Shown: positions 17,589 to 26,534, numbered from the stretch's first letter. The stretch: 64,000 bases of DNA from Halobacteriovorax marinus (GCA_002163155.1 MAAO01000016.1:1-64000), one strand, 5' to 3'. Notes: a model not told the origin generated them from the sequence alone. Program-made: numbers and translations.

Positions 17589-18797
17589 CTATAAACAGTC
17601 TGAATTCCGAGGAATCCATTTCTTATTGTTATTAATTAAACACTTAAACTGAGAACTTTTAATGAAACTATTAATATCATCATGAATAGTTTTATCTATA
17701 TCTTCAGCTGCTATCGCTACAAATACATCTTCAGTTTTTTCTTTAAATATTCTTCCACTAATTGTATTTTTTATTTCCGATTTTCTTACTAGGGCACTTG
17801 GTTCGTACACAATTAACCTTTGAGCCGCGTCGATAAGACTTGAAACGAAATTTGTCTGAAGAAACTTGTTATATAACTTCGTATAGAAACGATCCTCTAA
17901 TAAAGGATCAGCTTTTTCGTCAAAGGCAAAGTCTATAACCATGCTCTGACTTGAAACCATTTTCTTTAAAACATAAGTTGTTCTTTTTTCATTTCTACAG
18001 TGGTGGCGATTTTTACACTTCGTTATGAATATATATTTCTTACATGTTCTAGTCGTCCAACAAACTTTTTCATAATATGCTTTTTTTTCAAATTCACTAA
18101 AGGCTGCATAATCTCCTCTAATAAATCCTTCAGCCTCTATTTCATCAAAAGATGTTTTCATTCTCAGAACTGCTTCTTTAATAATCTTTCCAGAAACAAT
18201 TTTTTTAAACACTCTACCTTTTTCATGAAGAGGATTGTTTTTGATATCAAGCTCTAAAAGAATTCCCCTATCGTCACTTCTTAGAGAAATGTTATAATCA
18301 AACTCTATATCAGTTGATGCCAAGGCCAAAACGACATTCTGAACACTTAGTGGAACCTGCTGAATTTCCTTTATGCTACTTAAACATTTTTTTGCGTAAA
18401 CAGTGTCTTCTAGATCCAACTGATACTTTTTGACTCTTCTATTTTCTTCATCAAGTTTAGTTTTTATAAAGAAATTTATATTTTTTAGATAATTCTCTTT
18501 CCTTTCTTGATCTAATGACTGAGGCCTTAAAACTAAGTGGTAAAGACTCTTAGGCACCTTTACTCTTTCTCCTTGTATGAATTTATTCTTCATTTTAAGT
18601 TCACTAAAAGACAGGTCTTTATCAACAATCCAATCATGTTGAAAAATGTATACCTTCCTACATTCGCCTCCAATCAGAGCAATATCTCCCTTCTCGCCTA
18701 GGGGAATCACTCCCCCTAGGTTAAAAAGCGACGACTCAGATGAAAAACAACTTAATTGAAAACAAAAAGTCAAAATAACTAGAGTTAGATTTCTCAT
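17589..18797 (-). CDS. Secreted protein of unknown function, cassette member B
   Basis: A 402-residue protein with an N-terminal signal (LVILTFCFQLSC); the cysteine at 17 is lipobox-like but not canonical. The central part has a cysteine/histidine-rich segment (CWTTRTCKKYIFITKCKN followed by RHHCRNE) that could form disulfides or bind metal. No family recognised. It sits between cassette members A and C with gaps of only a base or so to C and eight bases to A, so the three are one operon. Confidence 0.6.
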   Translation of the reverse strand: MRNLTLVILTFCFQLSCFSSESSLFNLGGVIPLGEKGDIALIGGECRKVYIFQHDWIVDKDLSFSELKMKNKFIQGERVKVPKSLYHLVLRPQSLDQERKENYLKNINFFIKTKLDEENRRVKKYQLDLEDTVYAKKCLSSIKEIQQVPLSVQNVVLALASTDIEFDYNISLRSDDRGILLELDIKNNPLHEKGRVFKKIVSGKIIKEAVLRMKTSFDEIEAEGFIRGDYAAFSEFEKKAYYEKVCWTTRTCKKYIFITKCKNRHHCRNEKRTTYVLKKMVSSQSMVIDFAFDEKADPLLEDRFYTKLYNKFLQTNFVSSLIDAAQRLIVYEPSALVRKSEIKNTISGRIFKEKTEDVFVAIAAEDIDKTIHDDINSFIKSSQFKCLINNNKKWIPRNSDCL

Positions 18798-18798
18798 A

Positions 18799-20190
18799 TT
18801 AATCCTCTAAATCTAAACACGTTTCATTAATTGGTATTAATGACTTTCCAATTAAATTTTTATGTAGCTTAAGCTGTTTAAAGTAACTTCTTTGGACACA
18901 CCTAAACATAGATGTATTGTACTCATCTCTACTTAGGACAATATTCTCATTACTGTCTCTATAGATATCTGCACTAATCGAAATCCCTTCAAATGTTGAT
19001 TGTTTGATTTGAATCTTATAATCAACTCCCGCTGTAGATTCACCTTCCTTTCCATTAAAGAAGACGGCGCCATCTTTTGCTTTGAAAGTTGTTTTAAAAA
19101 CTCCATCAGAGATTTGTTGCACTTGCTGATCTAGATTGAATTGTACTAATTGCTCTAACATTTTATACTCAACCCATTGTTGGAGCGGAAATGTTTTACA
19201 CTGGCTATCATCATTACAAACAATCTTAGTTTTACCATTAAAGTTTGATTTTCCATGATCAAATAAAATTTTCACATCAGAACTTCCACTCACCATATTT
19301 GTCGTTAACTTGTACGTACATACTGATGTTGTTGAGGAAGAACCACCAAATAAGGATCCACCAACAAATGCTCCAACGGGTCCGCCAATTAAACCTCCGA
19401 CAGCTGCTCCCATAATTTGATCTTCACTATCAGTACTCGTAACATTACAGCCTAAATTTTTCATACTACTTTCAAACTCTGCAGAAAACTTTCCTGTAAA
19501 ATAATATGAGCTGTTTACATTTAACTCACGCCCTTTAATCTCATAAATCAGCTGCCCTACCTTAGAGCCTTCACCGTAAGTTTTCCATTTCTTGTCTTCG
19601 GTCTTACTAAAAGGATGACTTGCATCATGATAAATTTCACCCCAAAAATGTGAAAGAGGGCTAAAGACAGTGTCGTTATCGAATTTATTAGAAAGATCAA
19701 AGGCGCCATAAGGTCCCTTCTTGTTTGTCACTTCGCTATCAACATTCTTCATAGCGGACATTTTTCTAACTGGAATGACATTTAAGTTAATTTCACCAGG
19801 TGTTACATTCGTACAGTGCTTATATTCTTCAGCACCACCTTTGATTTGACTTGAAATATGTTGAACAATTTTGTTTCTAAGCTTTACTTCATTCTTATTA
19901 AGGTTAAAATCTGGTTTGACTTCAATTTCCATTTTAGAAGCAAATCCAATATAACTTTGATTATTACTTTCTATCAACTTAGGAACAACAGTGTGATTGA
20001 AGTGTCCCGAAGTTTTATAAACACCAGGGAGCCAATACCAAGTTGCACAGGCCTCATGATCTCTATAAGCTACAAGGTTTTGTTTTTGATTTTCTAATAC
20101 ATCGACCTTTGAACTTGTAAGAACTGTAACTGCCTGTGTTTGAGAACACATCAATGCTAGAAAAGGTAATATTGCTAATTTAGATTTCAT
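18799..20190 (-). CDS. Secreted protein of unknown function with glycine zipper, cassette member C
   Basis: A 463-residue exported protein, signal peptide ending TQA near residue 20. The ATG at 20190 has GGAGGG at good spacing; an upstream in-frame TTG at 20211 is rejected. It contains the YWLP motif shared with member A. Near residues 260-285 there is a glycine-zipper stretch (GAAVGGLIGGPVGAFVGGSL), typical of membrane-inserting or oligomerising outer-membrane-associated proteins. Several cysteine pairs suggest a periplasmic or surface location. First gene of the cassette, about 60 bases downstream of a sigma-54-like promoter. Confidence 0.65.
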   Translation of the reverse strand: MKSKLAILPFLALMCSQTQAVTVLTSSKVDVLENQKQNLVAYRDHEACATWYWLPGVYKTSGHFNHTVVPKLIESNNQSYIGFASKMEIEVKPDFNLNKNEVKLRNKIVQHISSQIKGGAEEYKHCTNVTPGEINLNVIPVRKMSAMKNVDSEVTNKKGPYGAFDLSNKFDNDTVFSPLSHFWGEIYHDASHPFSKTEDKKWKTYGEGSKVGQLIYEIKGRELNVNSSYYFTGKFSAEFESSMKNLGCNVTSTDSEDQIMGAAVGGLIGGPVGAFVGGSLFGGSSSTTSVCTYKLTTNMVSGSSDVKILFDHGKSNFNGKTKIVCNDDSQCKTFPLQQWVEYKMLEQLVQFNLDQQVQQISDGVFKTTFKAKDGAVFFNGKEGESTAGVDYKIQIKQSTFEGISISADIYRDSNENIVLSRDEYNTSMFRCVQRSYFKQLKLHKNLIGKSLIPINETCLDLED

Positions 20191-20249
20191 TAATCCCTCC
20201 AATTTTTTCAAACTCTAATTTGAGTTTAGAATTGTTTCGAAGAGCAATT

Positions 20250-20266
20250 TGCAAGGAGAAGGCCAA
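20250..20266 (-). promoter_or_regulatory. Probable sigma-54 promoter of the secreted cassette
   Basis: The minus strand reads TTGGCCTTCTCCTTGCA, with ten bases between GG and GC. It keeps TTGGC and TTGCA and departs only at the AC after TTGGC. It points toward the gene starting at 20190. Confidence 0.6.
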
Positions 20267-20294
20267 CAATCTATTAAGTAACAATCAAAATATT

Positions 20295-20310
20295 GTTCCA
20301 CTCTTGGAAC
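20295..20310. repeat. Inverted repeat GTTCCA-N4-TGGAAC between divergent sigma-54-like promoters
   Basis: A perfect 6-bp dyad with a 4-base spacer, 29 bases upstream of the minus-strand -24/-12 element and 58 bases upstream of the plus-strand one. Position and symmetry would suit an activator-binding site; this is inference. Confidence 0.4.
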
Positions 20311-20368
20311 CTTTGTTCTTATTTCGAAACAAAAACAGACAAAAAACACCCAATTCATTACAGATTTG

Positions 20369-20384
20369 TGGCATCAGAAATGCA
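20369..20384 (+). promoter_or_regulatory. Possible sigma-54 promoter of the 271-residue protein gene
   Basis: TGGCATCAGAAATGCA has ten bases between GG and GC and retains TGGCA and TGCA of the RpoN consensus. It lies 45 bases before the start codon at 20430. Weaker than the sites at 16351 and 26628. Confidence 0.4.
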
Positions 20385-20429
20385 CTTATACATATTAGTT
20401 AAGTAACCCACGTTAATAAGGATGGATAA

Positions 20430-21245
20430 ATGAAACCAACGATTATACTTCTCGCTCTTTCACTAAGTACACTGCAAGTACAGGCCCAAGATAAGACTCT
20501 CGAAGAAAAGTTAACACCTTTAAGGACACAATTTTTAAACACACTAACGACATTAGATAAAACAAACGAATCGTCCCTAAGTACTAAGACAAAGGACAGG
20601 CTTATTAGACTTGCTAAGAACCTTAGGTCTGACTTCATGTCTTTAGAGAATATAGAAATCGACCTAGAGCTAGAAAGACTTAAGCAAGATTTTCATATTG
20701 ATATGAAAAAGAAAACTAACTGTTTTAACAAGTGTGAATATATTACTGTTCTTCAACCAGATCTTCCATTTTATCTACAGAGTGAAAGTAGAGTTTCATC
20801 ATTAAAGATAATCGTTAATAAACTTTCAAAAAAATATGCCGATTCTTACTCCAGAATTCGTAGTATTGAAAGTACTCACTACGTACTAGGAAGAGAATTA
20901 CAAAAAGGGATTATTCATAAAACAGATCTTATAAGTAACATGTCTAAAAACATTAAATCGATTCAGGACGCTAAGAAAACCAAGGACATGTTCGCAAACA
21001 AATATGGACTCAAAACATTATTTAACCCACAAACTAATAAATTTAGCTGGGACATAGAATTGCTCGTCAAGAAAACATCTTTTATCTCCTTCAAAGAAAT
21101 GGATAAAGAAACAAAGGACAAATATTATTTTCACCTTGCTGAGTATGAAAATGAAATGCAATCTGCTTACCAGCCTTATTTCACATTAATGTCTGAAGGT
21201 GAGCATGGCTTTATTATTAATACTATAACTTCACTCGACGAGTAG
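20430..21245 (+). CDS. Secreted helical protein of unknown function
   Basis: A 271-residue exported protein with signal peptide ending VQAQ (about residue 20). The mature protein is highly charged and mostly helical, with coiled-coil-like stretches (about 20-80 and 110-180) and a CFNKCEY cysteine pair. No family recognised. A good AAGGATGG site precedes the ATG. It is followed three bases later by a small lipoprotein gene, and it is divergent from the secreted cassette; the two units may share an activator. Confidence 0.65.
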   Translation: MKPTIILLALSLSTLQVQAQDKTLEEKLTPLRTQFLNTLTTLDKTNESSLSTKTKDRLIRLAKNLRSDFMSLENIEIDLELERLKQDFHIDMKKKTNCFNKCEYITVLQPDLPFYLQSESRVSSLKIIVNKLSKKYADSYSRIRSIESTHYVLGRELQKGIIHKTDLISNMSKNIKSIQDAKKTKDMFANKYGLKTLFNPQTNKFSWDIELLVKKTSFISFKEMDKETKDKYYFHLAEYENEMQSAYQPYFTLMSEGEHGFIINTITSLDE

Positions 21246-21248
21246 TTT

Positions 21249-21542
21249 ATGAGAATGGAAAAGCTCTTCCTATTAATACTCCTAGTACTTGTGTCGTGTG
21301 GGAAAGATTCATCTTTAACTGGGGAAGTAATTAATCCTCCTACGAACACTTCTAATAATACAAACCAAGAGGACAATGTAAGAAGGTGTGAAACAGAAAT
21401 AGTGAATAAATTGTTTAATACAGAATTAGAATTAGCCTCAAAAGGACCTGATAGTAACGAATCTATCAAAGTGTATTCTAAACTATTGAATGACTTGAAC
21501 TTTCAACTTCAGGAGCTTGAGAACTGTAAAAGTATAAACTAG
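21249..21542 (+). CDS. Small lipoprotein, 97 residues
   Basis: A lipoprotein with signal MRMEKLFLLILLVLVSC (acylated cysteine 17), then a Thr/Asn-rich linker (about 28-40) and a helical C-terminal domain with a pair of cysteines (RRCETE and LENCKS). The second ATG, two codons in, is an equally possible start. No family recognised. It follows the helical secreted protein with a three-base gap, and its end overlaps the convergent TonB-C gene by four bases. Confidence 0.65.
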   Translation: MRMEKLFLLILLVLVSCGKDSSLTGEVINPPTNTSNNTNQEDNVRRCETEIVNKLFNTELELASKGPDSNESIKVYSKLLNDLNFQLQELENCKSIN

Positions 21543-22495
21543 GATTTTACGACAAATCCCCATTCAATTTTTGCTTGCCCGTCTTTTACTAATCCCTTAG
21601 GTGGATTAGGAAATGGCCCGGCACGATTGAATGACTCTACAGCAGCTTGATCTAATTCATTAATACCACTAGTACTCTTCACAAAGACATCTATAATATT
21701 TCCCTTTTTATCAATTGTGATTTGAAGGGAAGTAATTTTATTTTCATCACTGGCCAATCTTCGACCTGATTTCCACATTTTACGAGCCTGCTTTCTGAGA
21801 GAATCTCCCCAGTATTGTTCAAGCTTTTGTCTAATTCTGTAATAGAATCCGTAATATTTATACTCAACTGTATTTAAACGTGTCATATCTCCAAGAGGAA
21901 GATCTTCAATGAAATCGTTATTTCTTGATAGTCCCCTAGACTTAGAATTTCCATGTTTAATTCCAAGCAATGGTGCGGACTTTGAAACAGGTTTTTTCTG
22001 CATCATTTTACCTAAACCAAGATCTGTGAATTTAAGATTTTTAGGATTAAATTTCTTAACGATTCTTTTTCTAACGGATTTCTTTTTAGAAAGCTTCTTA
22101 TGTCCCTTACTTGTTTTCGCCACTTGTTGTTTCGCTACTTTAGAACCGTTTCTTACGCCTTTTCCAGCAGCTTTAAAGCTACCAGTGATAGCAGCTTTCG
22201 TTTCTCTATCCACTTTTTGATTTTGTTTTCCAAGAAACTTTGCGTCCTCTGGAACTTGTTTAGATTTTTTTAATTCAGTATTAACTATTTGTTTAGCTTT
22301 AGACTTTTTTCTTGTTTTAAACACAAGTTTAATTCTTTTTTGCTTCTTTATAACAGTTGTTAAGTTTTGTTTGGTACTCCAATCAACTTTTGAAATAAGG
22401 AAAACTAGGTGGAACATTACCGAAAGAAATATAGGAACAAAAATTAGCCTTCTAATCTTCTTTTGTTCTTCTGAATTTTTAGATGTGTTATCCAT
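21539..22495 (-). CDS. TonB C-terminal domain protein
   Basis: A 318-residue protein anchored by one N-terminal membrane helix (about 16-34), followed by a very basic, low-complexity periplasmic region (Lys/Arg rich, 45-170) and a TonB-type C-terminal domain (about 215-318) with LQITIDKKGNIIDVFVKSTS and ELDQAAVESFNRAGPFPNPP. TonB proteins transmit inner-membrane energy to outer-membrane receptors or motility machinery. No ExbB/ExbD genes are adjacent. It follows the PBP1A gene on the same strand after 63 bases. Confidence 0.8.
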   Translation of the reverse strand: MDNTSKNSEEQKKIRRLIFVPIFLSVMFHLVFLISKVDWSTKQNLTTVIKKQKRIKLVFKTRKKSKAKQIVNTELKKSKQVPEDAKFLGKQNQKVDRETKAAITGSFKAAGKGVRNGSKVAKQQVAKTSKGHKKLSKKKSVRKRIVKKFNPKNLKFTDLGLGKMMQKKPVSKSAPLLGIKHGNSKSRGLSRNNDFIEDLPLGDMTRLNTVEYKYYGFYYRIRQKLEQYWGDSLRKQARKMWKSGRRLASDENKITSLQITIDKKGNIIDVFVKSTSGINELDQAAVESFNRAGPFPNPPKGLVKDGQAKIEWGFVVKS

Positions 22496-22558
22496 TTACG
22501 GTTCCCTTGGATTAATACCCTTAGGAACCTATCGGTGGATTAAATAAAAATTTTACAA

Positions 22559-25294
22559 TTATTGATTATTATAATAATCATCTTCTTCAAGAAACTGAGT
22601 AGATTCATCAGACTTTAACTCTTCGATATTTGCTTCTTTCTTAACTCCTGGCTCAGAACCTTCTACAAAAGATTCAAGAAAAGCTAAGGAACTTCCTCTT
22701 CTCGCGAGCTTACCTGTTTTTTTATCAATCTCAACATTGACTACTCCAAGCGGAGATTGAAAATCATATTCACCCATTTTCTTTAAGCCAGCTCTCATAA
22801 ACTCTTTCCAGATTGGAAGTGCAGACTTTGCCCCTGTCTCTCCCCACCCTAAAGTTTTATTATCGTCAAACCCGGTCCAAACACCAGTTACAATATTTGA
22901 AGAAAACCCTAGAAACCAAGCGTCGACATAACTATTTGTAGTTCCTGTTTTTCCTCCAAGAAATGGACTAACTTCCTTTGCCCCTTTCCCCGTTCCGTGC
23001 AAGACTACACCTCGCAATAAGTTCGTCATTAAATAAGCTAAACGTGGGTCGTAAACTTGATCTCCACCTAGAGCAACATGATAAGGATTAACTTCTATTT
23101 TTTCATCATTATTAACTTCCAAGCTTACATCGAGTGAAGCATCCTCTTTATCAGAGTCAGCTTTTATTTCATTGTTTTGATTTGAAGCTTCTCTGCGCTC
23201 ATCAATTTCATATGTTTTTCCAAAACGATCTACTACTGAAATAATAGATTTCGGCTGAACAAGTTTTCCACCATTTGGAAACAATGCATAAGTTGCAACA
23301 ATATCCATTAAAGTTACACCAAATGAACCTAGGGCAAGACTAAGGTCTTTATCAAGATTAGCATTAAAGCCAATGCGGTCAGTAAACTCTAATATAGTAG
23401 GAACTCCAATCTCTGATGCCAGTCTAATTGTTGGAATATTTCTAGATTTTTCAAGAGAGTTTCTAAAAGTCATTGGACCTTTGAATTTTCCATCATAATT
23501 TCTTGGTTTCCAATTAAGAGATGCATCTACGCCTCCTAAAGCTTCCGGAGAATCCATTAAAATACTTGCCGGAGTAAACCCATTTTCTAATCCAGCAGCA
23601 AAGAGAATAGGCTTAAAGGATGACCCTGGTTGCCGGTGAGATTGAATTGCACGATCAAACTGAGATTTCGAAAAATCTGCACCACCAACAAAGGCAATTA
23701 ACTCACCAGTCTTAGGATCGAGAGACACAAGAGCTCCCTCTGCCTCAGGAATCTGATCTAAGAGAAAAAGAACATATTTTTCTTTTTTAACTAAATCATA
23801 ATCTTTCGAACTTTTAAAAGAGGGCTGAAAATTCTTCCAAATATACTTTTCAATCCCTACAGATTTCCTAAGCATAGAGACATGTATAATATCTCCAGAC
23901 TTCAAAATTTGAGATGGTCTCGTTACATATGACCAATAAAACTTGTCTTCAGAAATATTTCTCTCGTGTGCCCAACGGAATTGCTCATAAGGTATAATTC
24001 CATTAATTCCAGCATAGGAGACATAAATCATTCTAGAGCGATTATCTACTCTTCGTACCACAGCTTTATAAAGCTTATCCTTTTCTAAAAATGAGAGAAC
24101 CGGATCCAACTCATAGTTACCTGGGTAATATCTCTTACTTAATATTTTATCTATGAATTTTAAGTGAGTTTTTTCTCTCAAATTTGTTATTTCTTCATCT
24201 ACTTCAACTTCGTATTTGCGTGATAACTTTTCATCTTCATTTAGTGTAAAGAAAATAGACTTCTTCTTATATAGAGCTATTCTTTGTTTATTTAAGAACT
24301 CTGTCGACTCTTCAAGCTTTTCATGATGTCCGAGATGTCCTTTATAACCTTGCCTCTTATCAATGGCCTTGACTCCTCTTAAAACCTGTTTTTCAGCAAC
24401 GACTTGTAAGTCGTAATCAATTGTTGTTTGTACCTTGAAGCCATCAGTTAGAAATTTCTCTGAGCCAACGAGTTGTACAACCCTCTGCCTAACCCAATCA
24501 GTAAAGTAACCTGCCTTAAAAGCACGATTCTTTTTTAGACGAAACTTTATTTTTTCAGAAAGAGCATCCTTATATTCTTGTTCAGATATCTTTTCTGTTG
24601 CATACATTCTTCCAAGAACATATGACTGCCTCTTCTTTGCATATTTAGGATTAATATAAGGAGAATATTTTCCGGGAGCTACAAGTAAGCCCGCAACGAT
24701 AGCACTTTCAGCAATAGATGCTTCATCCAGCTCCTTTCCAAAGTAGCCCTTAAAAGCAGACTTAACTCCATAATAACCACCACCCAGATAAACTTGATTT
24801 AAGTAGAGATATAATATTTCATCTTTAGTAAATTTTTCTTCAATTCTTTGAGCTAATAAAAAATCTTTAATCTTTCTTGTAATCGACCTTTCTCTTGATA
24901 ATAATAAGGACTTTGCAACCTGTTGAGTGATTGTAGAACCTCCCTGAACAACCTTACCTGCTTTCAAGTTGGCTATAAAAGCTCTAATAACACCAAGGTA
25001 ATCAACCCCTTTATGCTCATAGAAGTTATCGTCTTCAGCAGATAAGAAGGCATTTATAATTCGCGTTGGTATTTCATCTACTTTAGCGACGTATCTCTTC
25101 TCTCTACCTATTTCGGTTAAAACTGTTCCATCTTTTGCGAGAATTTGACTTGGAATAGGAGGATTATAATCTGCTAAACTTGAGATCTTTGGTAGTCCAA
25201 AAGAAAAGTAAACAACAACTACGACAACAACTAGTCCACCTAAAAGAGATGCACCTAATCCAAAACCGATTAATCTCATCAGTATTTTTTTCAT
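22559..25294 (-). CDS. mrcA: Penicillin-binding protein 1A (bifunctional glycosyltransferase/transpeptidase)
   Basis: A 911-residue class A PBP that polymerises and cross-links peptidoglycan. One membrane helix (10-32) precedes the glycosyltransferase domain with catalytic E87 (SAEDDNFYEHKG) and GGSTITQQVAKSLLL. The transpeptidase has S558-S-F-K561, the SRN motif (EKSRNIPT) and KTGTTNSYVDAW. A long insert between the domains (about 330-520) matches the OB-like region of PBP1A. The start overlaps the stop of the upstream patatin-like gene by four bases. Confidence 0.95.
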   Translation of the reverse strand: MKKILMRLIGFGLGASLLGGLVVVVVVVYFSFGLPKISSLADYNPPIPSQILAKDGTVLTEIGREKRYVAKVDEIPTRIINAFLSAEDDNFYEHKGVDYLGVIRAFIANLKAGKVVQGGSTITQQVAKSLLLSRERSITRKIKDFLLAQRIEEKFTKDEILYLYLNQVYLGGGYYGVKSAFKGYFGKELDEASIAESAIVAGLLVAPGKYSPYINPKYAKKRQSYVLGRMYATEKISEQEYKDALSEKIKFRLKKNRAFKAGYFTDWVRQRVVQLVGSEKFLTDGFKVQTTIDYDLQVVAEKQVLRGVKAIDKRQGYKGHLGHHEKLEESTEFLNKQRIALYKKKSIFFTLNEDEKLSRKYEVEVDEEITNLREKTHLKFIDKILSKRYYPGNYELDPVLSFLEKDKLYKAVVRRVDNRSRMIYVSYAGINGIIPYEQFRWAHERNISEDKFYWSYVTRPSQILKSGDIIHVSMLRKSVGIEKYIWKNFQPSFKSSKDYDLVKKEKYVLFLLDQIPEAEGALVSLDPKTGELIAFVGGADFSKSQFDRAIQSHRQPGSSFKPILFAAGLENGFTPASILMDSPEALGGVDASLNWKPRNYDGKFKGPMTFRNSLEKSRNIPTIRLASEIGVPTILEFTDRIGFNANLDKDLSLALGSFGVTLMDIVATYALFPNGGKLVQPKSIISVVDRFGKTYEIDERREASNQNNEIKADSDKEDASLDVSLEVNNDEKIEVNPYHVALGGDQVYDPRLAYLMTNLLRGVVLHGTGKGAKEVSPFLGGKTGTTNSYVDAWFLGFSSNIVTGVWTGFDDNKTLGWGETGAKSALPIWKEFMRAGLKKMGEYDFQSPLGVVNVEIDKKTGKLARRGSSLAFLESFVEGSEPGVKKEANIEELKSDESTQFLEEDDYYNNQ

Positions 25295-26244
25295 TTTATT
25301 TTTGATTCCTTTTTGATGAACTGCTTAAGCTCATCTATTTTTTCTTTATTTAGATTTATTGTAGATTGAAATAAATTCTGAATATTGTTTGCTCTATCAA
25401 TCTCCCTATTCTTTAAAGAGAGATTTATCCATAGCTTATTCTCATTTTTCTTTATTGATTCCCTTAAAGAGAATCCAATTAATTTACTATAAAGCCCTAT
25501 TAGGTAATGATTTGTTTCATAGAAATTTATTTTACTACCAAGGGAGTTTATTACTGCAATCTTATCCACACCTTTATTCATCAGTTTATCAATTTGCAAA
25601 TTGCCAACAACCAGAGGCGAATAAAACAACTTATTCCCACTTATATTCATTTCAAAATTGAGAACTAAAGTATTATAAAGATTGCCCCTTGATAAGTAAC
25701 GGATTTTACCCATTTTTTTATCATATACCGGTAATACGAGAGCATGCTTAACCCCCTCGATTCTTAGTGATTGAAACTCTTTTTTTAGAAATAAGTGAAA
25801 CTCTTCCTTCCAGTCAATAGAGAGATATTTCTTACCCTTAAGCTTATCTATAAGGGAAAAGAACTTCCACTCAATATGATCAGGCGTTAACCCCTTAGCT
25901 AGTAAGGCAGCAATAACGGCACCAAAGCCAGCGCCAGAGTATACACTCGGATGAATTTTATATTTCCGTAAGTTATCAACAACTTTTAAGTAAGACAGTG
26001 AAGAAAAGCTTGCAGGGTAAAAGAAGAAAGCGACAACTTTCTTCGAGGCTAATGTCTCAAATTGAGACATTTCTTTAACAGGTGGACCATAACCTGAGCG
26101 AGAATCACCTGCTTCTATGAGTGGTATCTTCTTTGAATCAGAGTTATCAAAGTTAACACCCGAATAAACAGAAAAGTCTTTTTCCTTTTCACTAACTGAA
26201 CAAGAAATTAATATCAATAAAGTTAATAAACCTACGAGTTTCAT
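25291..26244 (-). CDS. Patatin-like lipoprotein lacking the catalytic serine
   Basis: A 317-residue lipoprotein (LISC, cysteine 15). The region FFYPASFSSLSYLKVVDNLR followed by YSGAGFGAVIAALLAKG (about 102-118) aligns by eye with the patatin start, GGGxxGxxHxGVLxxL then GTSxGA. The nucleophilic serine of GxSxG is glycine 106 and the glycine-rich oxyanion loop is also lost. It is therefore probably a non-catalytic relative. Sandwiched in an operon, with xseB upstream and PBP1A downstream, each overlapping by four bases. Confidence 0.6.
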   Translation of the reverse strand: MKLVGLLTLLILISCSVSEKEKDFSVYSGVNFDNSDSKKIPLIEAGDSRSGYGPPVKEMSQFETLASKKVVAFFFYPASFSSLSYLKVVDNLRKYKIHPSVYSGAGFGAVIAALLAKGLTPDHIEWKFFSLIDKLKGKKYLSIDWKEEFHLFLKKEFQSLRIEGVKHALVLPVYDKKMGKIRYLSRGNLYNTLVLNFEMNISGNKLFYSPLVVGNLQIDKLMNKGVDKIAVINSLGSKINFYETNHYLIGLYSKLIGFSLRESIKKNENKLWINLSLKNREIDRANNIQNLFQSTINLNKEKIDELKQFIKKESKIK

Positions 26245-26456
26245 TCTTCTAAGTTTACTTCCTTTAAGGATTCAGAAAGCTTAGTGATCTTCTTTTCCGC
26301 TTTTCCCAATTGTTCCTTGCAAAACTTGTAAAGCTTAGCCCCTTCTTCAAATTTCTCTATACTTTCATCTAAAGATAGATCTCCATCTTCTAAATTAGAA
26401 ACTAATGCTTCTAATTGCTCAAGAGACTCTTCAAAACCTTTTTTTTCTTTCGTCAT
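26241..26456 (-). CDS. xseB: Exodeoxyribonuclease VII small subunit
   Basis: A 71-residue protein whose sequence FEESLEQLEALVSNLEDGDL, then SLDESIEKFEEGAKLYKFC, is the classic XseB helical hairpin. It partners XseA in degrading single-stranded DNA. xseA is not in the window. The stop overlaps the start of the patatin-like lipoprotein gene by four bases. First gene of xseB, patatin-like, PBP1A and probably TonB-C. Confidence 0.95.
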   Translation of the reverse strand: MTKEKKGFEESLEQLEALVSNLEDGDLSLDESIEKFEEGAKLYKFCKEQLGKAEKKITKLSESLKEVNLEE

Positions 26457-26502
26457 TTCTTGTCCATTGCTAATTTATTGACATCTTTTTTACGCATGGG
26501 GC

Positions 26503-26534
26503 AAAATTGGCACCACCAAAAGGTGCAAAATTTT
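26503..26534. repeat. Imperfect palindrome upstream of the flagellar sigma-54 promoter
   Basis: AAAATTGGCACC (26503-26514) is mirrored by GGTGCAAAATTTT (26522-26534) across a 7-base spacer, with a mismatch and a one-base bulge. It lies about 110 bases upstream of the -24/-12 element, the usual distance for an NtrC-type activator site. An intrinsic terminator is the alternative, but no gene ends into it. Confidence 0.45.

Noticed and set aside
17581-17619. Longer start for the secreted cassette member A
   Set aside because: The extra residues precede a complete signal peptide and would run into the preceding gene's end; the internal ATG has a proper ribosome site.
20220-20402. 60-codon frame in the divergent promoter region
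   Set aside because: It begins at a non-ATG codon without ribosome site and covers both the dyad and the sigma-54-like elements.
26503-26534. Palindrome interpreted as a transcription terminator
   Set aside because: No plus-strand gene ends upstream of it and no minus-strand gene ends there either; a regulatory site fits better.
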